This document shows positions 58,512 through 64,000 of a stretch of 64,000 bases of DNA, piece after piece (position 1 is the first letter of the stretch; each line of letters begins with the position of its first letter). The DNA is from Curtobacterium sp. MMLR14_010 (GTDB taxonomy: Bacteria > Actinomycetota > Actinomycetes > Actinomycetales > Microbacteriaceae): positions 1 through 64,000 of the forward strand of contig NZ_MJGV01000046.1 in the NCBI RefSeq assembly GCF_001865015.1, given 5' to 3'. A program made the position numbers and the translations under genes. The notes under the pieces were generated by a model that ran no database searches, was not told where the DNA came from, and saw only the letters and a program-made list of their open reading frames with translations.

Positions 58512-61009
58512 GCGCCCCCGCCAGCGTCCCCGGCAGCGCGCCGGCGCGGTCGCGCCGCGACGACCGCCGGGCTGACCGCCGGAACGCCCGCCGGGTCTCT
58601 GTCCCGAGGCTCATCGGCGGCACGCTCGTCGTCTGGCTGCTCCTCGCCGTGGCGAGCGTCGCCTGGTGGCCGATCCACCGGTCGGACGCCATGGTCGTCG
58701 CCGCGGTGACCGCCGTGGTCGGTGGCACCGTGGTCGCGCTGCTCGGCGCCGTGTACCGACTGCCCGCGGCCGCGGTGGCCGTCGCGACGGTCGCCCTCTT
58801 CGCCCTCACCGGCGTGCCGGCGGCGGTCCCCAGCCAGGCGAGGGGACTGCTGCCCACCGGCCAGGGCCTGCTCGACCTGTTCTCCGGCGTGGCCCTCGGC
58901 TGGAAGCGCCTGGTGACCATCAGCCTTCCCGTCGGCAGCTACGAGGCCCTGCTGGTGCCGTTCTTCGTGACGATCCTGCTGGCCACGGTGACGGCCGTGA
59001 CGGTGGCGACCCGAGCCTCCCGGCAGGAGCTGGCGAGCATCCCGCCACTGGTGCTGCTCGCGGCCGGGATCGTCCTGGGGCCGAGCCGCCTCGACACCTC
59101 GATCGCCCTCGCGGTGGTGCTCACCGGCATCGCGCTGGTGTGGGCGCTCACGGTGCGCCACGCGCGCCGGGCCGTGGCCGTGGCGCGGACCATCGGGGCC
59201 CGCGTGGCGGTCCGCCGGTCCGTGCTGCGGCCGGCGCTCGTCGGTACCGGGACCATCGTGGCGGCCGCGGTCGTCGCGACCGGACTCGGGCTCGTCGCAC
59301 CGCCCGCGACCTCGCGCACCGTCGCGCGGACCGACGTCGTCAAGCCGTTCGACCCCCGCGACTACGTCAGCCCGCTGAGTGGGTTCCGGGCCTACGAGGA
59401 AGCGGCGCAGGCGGACACGACCCAGCTGCGTGTGACCGGGCTGCCGCAGGGCGGCTTCGTCCGGATCGCCACGCTCGACACCTGGGACGGAGTCGCCTAC
59501 CGGGTCGGTGGTCCGGACGGGTCGTCGGCCTCCGGCACGTTCGAGCGGGTGCCGACCACGGTCGACGTCCGCGGCGTCCGTGGGACGACCGTCGACGTGG
59601 GGGTGACGGTCGACGGGTACCGCGGTGTCTGGCTGCCGACCGTCGGCGACCTCGAGTCGGTGCGCTTCGCCGGCACGACGGGGGACCGTCAGCGCGCGTC
59701 GTTCTTCTACGACCGGGCCACCAGCACCGGCGCCGTCGTGGGCGGGATCGCTGACGGCACCCGGTACGACCTGTCCGCGGTCGTCCCCGACCAGCCGACG
59801 GAGCAGCAGCTCGCGCGCGCGCGCCCCGGGACGGCGTCGGTGCCGGCGCCCCGCAACGTGCCCGAGTCGGTCCGCGACACCGTCGACGCGACGACCGCCG
59901 ACGCGGAGACGGACGGCGCGAAGCTCCTGGCGATGATCCGTGCGCTGCAGCGGAACGGGTACGTCAGTCACGGCGTCGGCGACGACCGTGCCAGTCGGTC
60001 CGGGCACGGGGCCGACCGCATCCAGGAACTCCTGACCGCGCCGCTGATGATCGGCGACCAGGAGCAGTACGCCGTGGCGGCGTCGCTGATGGCGCAGCAG
60101 ATCGGCTTCCCGACGCGGGTGGTGCTCGGGTTCGCCTCCGGGGGTGACTCGGGCGCAGCACGACCAGGGGCCACCGTGTCCGGCGTGACGACCCTGCGCG
60201 GCTCCGACGTCACCGCCCGCATCGAGGTCGACACCGCGCAGTGGGGCTGGGTGACGATCAACCCGAACCCCGCCGTGCGCGAGATCCCCCGGAACGAGGA
60301 CCAGACCCCGCAGCCGGTGACCCGTCCGGAGACCGTCGTGCCGCCGCCCCCTGCCGAGCAGCAGGACCAGGACCAGCAGGCACCGCCGCAGACCGACCGG
60401 GACACCCCCGACCAGCCGCCGCTGTGGCTGCAGATCCTGCTCGCCGCCCTGCCGTGGGTGCTCGGCACGCTCGGGTTCGTCGCCCTCGTGCTGCTGCCCT
60501 TCATCGTCATCGTGGCGGTCAAGCGCGCCCGTCGCCGTCGGCGTCGCCGCGGGCCGGACGCCCGGTCGCGCATCACCGGGGCGTGGGACGAGTACCGCGA
60601 CGCCCTCCTCGACCACGGCCACCCGGTCCCCGCCGCCGCCACCCGCCGCGAGGTCGGCGTGGGTGCTCCCGGCACCGGCGGCACCGGTCTCGCCGCACTG
60701 GCCGACCGCGCGGTGTTCGGCCCCGCCGAGCCCGACGACCGCGCTGCCGACCGGATGTGGCAGGCGACGGAGACCGCGATCGGCACCCTGCAGGAGGGCC
60801 AGAACCGCCGTGCGCGGTTCCGCACGGCGGTCTCGCCGCGGTCGTTGCGCACGGACGCGGTCGCGGCACGCGTCCGGGACGCCGCGCGCACGCGGGCCCA
60901 CAGCGCGGTGGTCGGTGGTCGCCGAGGACGCGGAGCCGACGGTGACTACGATGTCCGGAGGCCCGCCGAGCGTCGCAGCGGGCCGGACGAGGACAGAGGC
61001 AACCTGTGA
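58508..61009 (+). CDS. TgpA-like membrane protein with a degenerate transglutaminase domain
   Basis: 833 residues. Six or so N-terminal helices (~35-260), an extracytoplasmic transglutaminase-fold region (~290-600), a Pro/Gln linker (PPPPAEQQDQDQQ), a helix at ~645-670 and a basic cytoplasmic tail. At the catalytic positions the sequence reads MIGDQEQYAVAASLMAQQIGFPTRVVLGF, where active enzymes have GDCEQ, and DVTARIEVDTAQWGWVTINPNP, where they have HAWVEV: both the Cys and the His are gone. So it is probably a non-enzymatic scaffold. ATGA overlap upstream; GTGA overlap downstream. Confidence 0.9.
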   Translation: MSAPASVPGSAPARSRRDDRRADRRNARRVSVPRLIGGTLVVWLLLAVASVAWWPIHRSDAMVVAAVTAVVGGTVVALLGAVYRLPAAAVAVATVALFALTGVPAAVPSQARGLLPTGQGLLDLFSGVALGWKRLVTISLPVGSYEALLVPFFVTILLATVTAVTVATRASRQELASIPPLVLLAAGIVLGPSRLDTSIALAVVLTGIALVWALTVRHARRAVAVARTIGARVAVRRSVLRPALVGTGTIVAAAVVATGLGLVAPPATSRTVARTDVVKPFDPRDYVSPLSGFRAYEEAAQADTTQLRVTGLPQGGFVRIATLDTWDGVAYRVGGPDGSSASGTFERVPTTVDVRGVRGTTVDVGVTVDGYRGVWLPTVGDLESVRFAGTTGDRQRASFFYDRATSTGAVVGGIADGTRYDLSAVVPDQPTEQQLARARPGTASVPAPRNVPESVRDTVDATTADAETDGAKLLAMIRALQRNGYVSHGVGDDRASRSGHGADRIQELLTAPLMIGDQEQYAVAASLMAQQIGFPTRVVLGFASGGDSGAARPGATVSGVTTLRGSDVTARIEVDTAQWGWVTINPNPAVREIPRNEDQTPQPVTRPETVVPPPPAEQQDQDQQAPPQTDRDTPDQPPLWLQILLAALPWVLGTLGFVALVLLPFIVIVAVKRARRRRRRRGPDARSRITGAWDEYRDALLDHGHPVPAAATRREVGVGAPGTGGTGLAALADRAVFGPAEPDDRAADRMWQATETAIGTLQEGQNRRARFRTAVSPRSLRTDAVAARVRDAARTRAHSAVVGGRRGRGADGDYDVRRPAERRSGPDEDRGNL

Positions 61010-62826
61010 TCAGATGCGAACACTGCGGATCGGTGCTCCCCGACGGAGCGATCTTCTGCGGTGAGTGCGGGCGTGCGGTGAGCGCGGCTGCCAGCCGCCG
61101 GACCGTCGCTCCCGAGCCCGTCGATCGTGGCACCCCGCCGCCGCTCCAGCAGCCGGACGCCCACGGGCGCCGCCAGGACCCGGCCGCCGAGGCCTGGCTG
61201 CCGGAGTCGACGCTCGACCCGGCCACCCGCGCCTGGCTCACCGGCGCAGACCGCCGCGAGGAGCACCCGCCGGCGGTGCCGGTCAGCACGCCGGACTCCT
61301 TCGCGCCGCGCACTGCGCCCACCCACGTGCACGGGGCCGGCAGCGGCCTGGGCGAGTGGAACGGACGGCAGGAGGCTCCGGCCGTGCCCGGGGAACACGT
61401 CGCGCCCGCTGCCGAGCACGACCGCTCGGCGCCGCAGCACGGCGTCAGCGAGGACGACCCCGAGGTCACTCGGGTCGCGCCGCGGGCCCAGGCGCCCACG
61501 GCGGCACCGTCACCGAGCACGGCTCCGGCCGCCGGCCCGGTTGCTCCGGCGGGCGAGTCCGTCGACCAGGGCCCCTCGCCGGTCGTCGAGCCGGCCACGC
61601 CCTTCTGGGCACCGCCGCAGGAGCAGCAGGCACCCGCGGCTCCGAGCGCACCGTCGTGGTGGATCGGCCGTACCACCGACGACCGGGCGACCGCGGAACC
61701 GGACGACACGGGGACGGTCGCTGACACGTCGACGGTCGCCGGGACGGGTGCCGAGACGTCGACGGTCGCAGGCGCAGGGGCCGCTGACCACGCTCGGCCT
61801 GACGACGCTCGGCTCGACGAGGCGGCTGACGGTGCCGCCGCCGACGACACCGCCCGCTCTGGGGACACCGCCGTCGTCGAGCCGCTCGTCGACCGGCAGC
61901 CCCCGCGGCCCACCTCCCTGGTCCAGCCGGGAGCCCATCACCCGACCACCTGCCACGTGTGCGGGCACCAGCTCGAACCCGACGACATCTTCTGCAACGA
62001 GTGCGGCGCCGTCCGACCGGCGGTCACCGCGGCCTTCACCGGTCCCGTGATGCCGTTGCCGATGCTCCGGCCCGACTGGGCCGCGCGTGACCTCGACACG
62101 ACGGACGGGGACGAGGCGACTCCGGCGGTCGACGACGAACCGGCCATGCCGGATGAGCCGGTCGTGGACGCCTCGGCGTCCCACGCGGGGGAGCACGAGG
62201 GCGCGCCGCTCGCGGCACCGCTCCCGCCGTTGCCCGGTGCGGCTCACGACGCCGGAGACCAGCACGGCCAGGAGGCTCAGGGCGCGTCCGTCACGGACGC
62301 TCCGCCTGTTGACGTGGTGTCGACGGGTGGCGTGGTCGAGGACGCACCTGCGGTCGACGAGGTCGACGCAGTCGCTGCGGACGTCGATGTCGCTCCGGAC
62401 GACGAGGTCCCTGCGGACGTCCAGGTCGCTGCGGACGTCGATGTCGCTCCGGACGACGAGGACGTGGACGAGACGCGGATCGTCTCGAAGACGCCGACCC
62501 GGGCGCCGTTCGTCCTGCACTTCAGCACCGGCGAGCGGCTCGGCCTGCACGGCACGGCGTTGTTCGGGCGGCTTCCCCGCCCGGAGCCCGGCGAGCGGTT
62601 TGACGACCTGCTCACCATCCACGACCCGGGCAAGTCGGTGTCGAAGACGCACCTGGAACTCGGGCGGGACGGCGACGACCTCTGGGTCTCCGACCGGTTC
62701 TCGGGCAACGGATCGGTCATCCGCCACATCGACGGCTCGATCCGGCGCTGTGAGCCGGGCCGGCGCTACCGCGTCGAACGGGGCGCGCGCGTGGACGTCG
62801 GCGAGCAGTTCTTCCTCGTGCAGTAG
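61006..62826 (+). CDS. Double zinc-ribbon FHA protein
   Basis: 606 residues. Zinc ribbon 1 at residues 4-22 (CEHCGS...CGECGR), a long disordered Ala/Pro/Glu region, zinc ribbon 2 near 320-340 (CHVCGHQL...CNECGA), an acidic Val/Asp repeat (62371-62460) with DVDETRIVSKTPTR just before the C-terminal FHA domain (TALFGRLPRPEPG, KSVSKTHLELG, RFSGNGSVI). The ETRIV motif resembles the phospho-threonine site of GarA/OdhI-type FHA proteins, which switch by intramolecular binding. GTG start overlaps the previous stop. Ends the operon before two hairpins. Confidence 0.9.
   Translation: MIRCEHCGSVLPDGAIFCGECGRAVSAAASRRTVAPEPVDRGTPPPLQQPDAHGRRQDPAAEAWLPESTLDPATRAWLTGADRREEHPPAVPVSTPDSFAPRTAPTHVHGAGSGLGEWNGRQEAPAVPGEHVAPAAEHDRSAPQHGVSEDDPEVTRVAPRAQAPTAAPSPSTAPAAGPVAPAGESVDQGPSPVVEPATPFWAPPQEQQAPAAPSAPSWWIGRTTDDRATAEPDDTGTVADTSTVAGTGAETSTVAGAGAADHARPDDARLDEAADGAAADDTARSGDTAVVEPLVDRQPPRPTSLVQPGAHHPTTCHVCGHQLEPDDIFCNECGAVRPAVTAAFTGPVMPLPMLRPDWAARDLDTTDGDEATPAVDDEPAMPDEPVVDASASHAGEHEGAPLAAPLPPLPGAAHDAGDQHGQEAQGASVTDAPPVDVVSTGGVVEDAPAVDEVDAVAADVDVAPDDEVPADVQVAADVDVAPDDEDVDETRIVSKTPTRAPFVLHFSTGERLGLHGTALFGRLPRPEPGERFDDLLTIHDPGKSVSKTHLELGRDGDDLWVSDRFSGNGSVIRHIDGSIRRCEPGRRYRVERGARVDVGEQFFLVQ
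62371..62460 (+). repeat. Exact 36-bp direct repeat in the zinc-ribbon FHA gene
   Basis: The 36 bases 62371-62406 recur exactly at 62425-62460 (period 54). They encode VAADVDVAPDDE twice, within an acidic low-complexity region. Exact identity in coding DNA suggests recent duplication. Confidence 0.85.
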
Positions 62827-62835
62827 TCCCGTGTG

Positions 62836-62855
62836 GTGGAGGGACACTCCTCCAC
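62836..62855. terminator. Hairpin after the zinc-ribbon FHA gene
   Basis: GTGGAGG-GACACT-CCTCCAC, perfect 7-bp stem, starting ten bases after the stop codon. Confidence 0.55.
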
Positions 62856-62867
62856 AGCACGGACGAC

Positions 62868-62897
62868 GGGCCGGTCCATCCACGGATGGACCGGCCC
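62868..62897. terminator. Second, stronger terminator hairpin
   Basis: GGGCCGGTCCATC-CACG-GATGGACCGGCCC, a perfect 13-bp stem with a four-base loop, followed by AGCCCGTTTCG. It ends the nine-gene plus-strand run. Confidence 0.75.
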
Positions 62898-62935
62898 AGC
62901 CCGTTTCGTAAGTCGCCGTGCGGTGGACTCAGGAC

Positions 62936-63703
62936 ATGCGCGCATCGGTCGTCCGGCTCCTCGTCCTCGCCTCGGCGGTCCTCCTCGGCGCGGTCGCACT
63001 CGTTCACGGCGCGATCGCCGGTGTCGCCTGCGCCGCGTGTCTGTTGGTCGTCGCCGCGCTGGTGCGGGACCCCGTCGGCGTCGAGCACGAGCCGGAACTC
63101 CCTGCCGCGCACCTGCCGGTCGAGCTCGACGTCCCCGTCGTGGCACCCCTCGACGGGCTCACGGTGGGGACCGACCCCGACGGGCAGCTCGTCCGCCTCG
63201 ACGCCACCGCGGGGATCGTCGTGATCGGCCACGGAGCCCTCGCCGTCGGCGTCTTCACGGCGCTCGCGGCGGCGCTGAGTGCAGCGGCGCGCGACACCGA
63301 CGTGGTCCGCCTCGCCGCGGGGGAGGCCCTCGCCCTGCCGGCACCACGTGGGGGAGTGCCGGACGGCACGGCCGTCGCGGTCGTGCTCGACGAGTCGGGT
63401 GTCCGTCTCGCGTCCGTGGTGCTGGTCCCGGACCTCCGGACGGTTCCGCGTCGACCGGCGTCCACGGTCGAGGTCAGTCGGTACGGGTGCTCGGTGCGCG
63501 CCGACCCCGACGCGCCACGCAGCGTGGTCGTCGTGCCGGCACTGCCAGCGCTCGAGCCGCTAGGGCCGCTGGACCCCTTGGTGCCGACGACCGTGGCGGC
63601 TGCGGCTGCGGCTGCGGCGAGGGTGACGTGCTCGGTGTCGTCGTCAGCGTCGTCGGCGGGGTCGGTGTCGGCGCCGGACGGCACCGCGAGGACCGCCGCA
63701 TGA
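62936..63703 (+). CDS. Small membrane protein of unknown function
   Basis: 255 residues from ATG 62936 (a GTG at 62918 would add six). Two N-terminal membrane helices (RLLVLASAVLLGAVALVHGAI and GVACAACLLVVAALV) are followed by a soluble alanine/valine-rich domain of about 180 residues with a conserved-looking VGTDPDGQLVRLDATAGIVVIG start, and a low-complexity Ala/Ser tail. No family recognised. Separated from the kinase/MoxR block by strong terminators, so its link to it is uncertain. Confidence 0.65.
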   Translation: MRASVVRLLVLASAVLLGAVALVHGAIAGVACAACLLVVAALVRDPVGVEHEPELPAAHLPVELDVPVVAPLDGLTVGTDPDGQLVRLDATAGIVVIGHGALAVGVFTALAAALSAAARDTDVVRLAAGEALALPAPRGGVPDGTAVAVVLDESGVRLASVVLVPDLRTVPRRPASTVEVSRYGCSVRADPDAPRSVVVVPALPALEPLGPLDPLVPTTVAAAAAAAARVTCSVSSSASSAGSVSAPDGTARTAA

Positions 63704-63729
63704 CGCGCGCCGTCAGCGTGACCCGGAGG

Positions 63730-64000
63730 TCAGCGCAGCCCGTCCCCGACCCGGACGGACCCGACGGGCACCCCACCACCGAGGACCTTCTCACCGGTGG
63801 CCGCGAGCACGTCAGCCACGCCGTCGGCCGGCACCAGGCCGTTGCGCTGCAGCAGGGTCAGCGCAGCGAGCGTCCCGGCGCGGAGCGCTCCGTCGAGGAC
63901 CTTGACGACGACCGCTGCGCCGCCGGGCACCGCCATCACCATGACCCCCTCGGCACCGAGCTTGGCGACGAGGCCCAGGCGCTCGATCGTCACCGTGTTG
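63730..64000 (-). CDS. C-terminal part of an asparaginase II family protein (cut by window edge)
   Basis: Only the last ~89 residues are in the window; the frame stays open to base 64000, so the start lies beyond it. LVAKLGAEGVMVMAVPGGAAVVVKVLDGALRAGTLAALTLL matches the conserved C-terminal core of the AnsA-like/asparaginase II family (KxGAEGV and a KxxDGxxRA motif). Convergent with the membrane protein, 26 bases between stops. Confidence 0.75.
   Translation of the reverse strand, partial: NTVTIERLGLVAKLGAEGVMVMAVPGGAAVVVKVLDGALRAGTLAALTLLQRNGLVPADGVADVLAATGEKVLGGGVPVGSVRVGDGLR

Overview
This is a 64-kb stretch of a high-GC actinobacterial chromosome. The gene order argS-lysA-hom-thrC-thrB-rho-prfA-prmC-tsaC-wecA-atpIBEFHAGDC, the many GTG starts and 4-base start/stop overlaps, the -10 boxes sitting directly in front of start codons, and the long Gln/Arg-rich insert in Rho all point to Actinomycetes, most likely Microbacteriaceae (a Curtobacterium-like organism). 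That assignment is inference from layout and protein flavour, not from a database search.

Layout. 1-387: repeat-rich non-coding DNA. 388-5378 (minus): a complete five-gene peptide/nickel-type ABC importer. 5440-6393 (minus): alpha/beta hydrolase. 6430-8265 (plus): a DtxR/IdeR-type iron box, a siderophore-interacting flavoprotein and a siderophore-type ABC ATPase without permeases. 8301-8992: three tandem copies of a structured ~240-bp repeat. 8990-14612 (minus): HExxH small protein, disulfide oxidoreductase, an arginase-fold protein with most metal ligands lost, PspA, and a TPM-domain membrane protein. 14830-15033: a small orphan gene. 15150-22136: a phosphopantetheinyl transferase facing a three-gene unit (Gfo/Idh/MocA oxidoreductase, a 1317-residue poly-amino-acid synthetase of the epsilon-poly-lysine synthetase type, and an M1 zinc peptidase). 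22275-22345: tRNA-Arg(CCG), followed by a lipoprotein gene and argS.

23049-46306 is a housekeeping block: arginyl-tRNA synthetase, aspartate-family amino-acid synthesis (lysA, hom, thrC, thrB), termination factor Rho, release factor RF1 and its methylase PrmC, threonylcarbamoyl-adenylate synthase, WecA-type sugar-phosphate transferase, and the whole F1Fo ATP synthase, ending in yaaA. Three genes here (prmC, atpB, yaaA) appear to lack an ATG/GTG/TTG start at the expected place and are best explained by CTG initiation.

46403-63703 is a tightly packed phospho-signalling and envelope block: FHA protein, PP2C phosphatase, Ser/Thr kinase with an extracytoplasmic domain, a 1958-residue Ig-like/FN3 surface protein, MoxR AAA+ ATPase, DUF58 protein, a transglutaminase-fold membrane protein whose catalytic Cys and His are both replaced, and a double zinc-ribbon FHA protein. 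The start/stop overlaps suggest co-translation and a shared job at the cell envelope. The window ends inside an asparaginase-II-type gene on the minus strand.

Most interesting systems: the poly-amino-acid synthetase locus with its own PPTase and M1 peptidase; the kinase/phosphatase/FHA/MoxR/pseudo-transglutaminase/giant-surface-protein operon; the apparent cluster of CTG starts; the 32-bp perfect palindrome inside yaaA; and the structured triple repeat at 8.3-9.0 kb.
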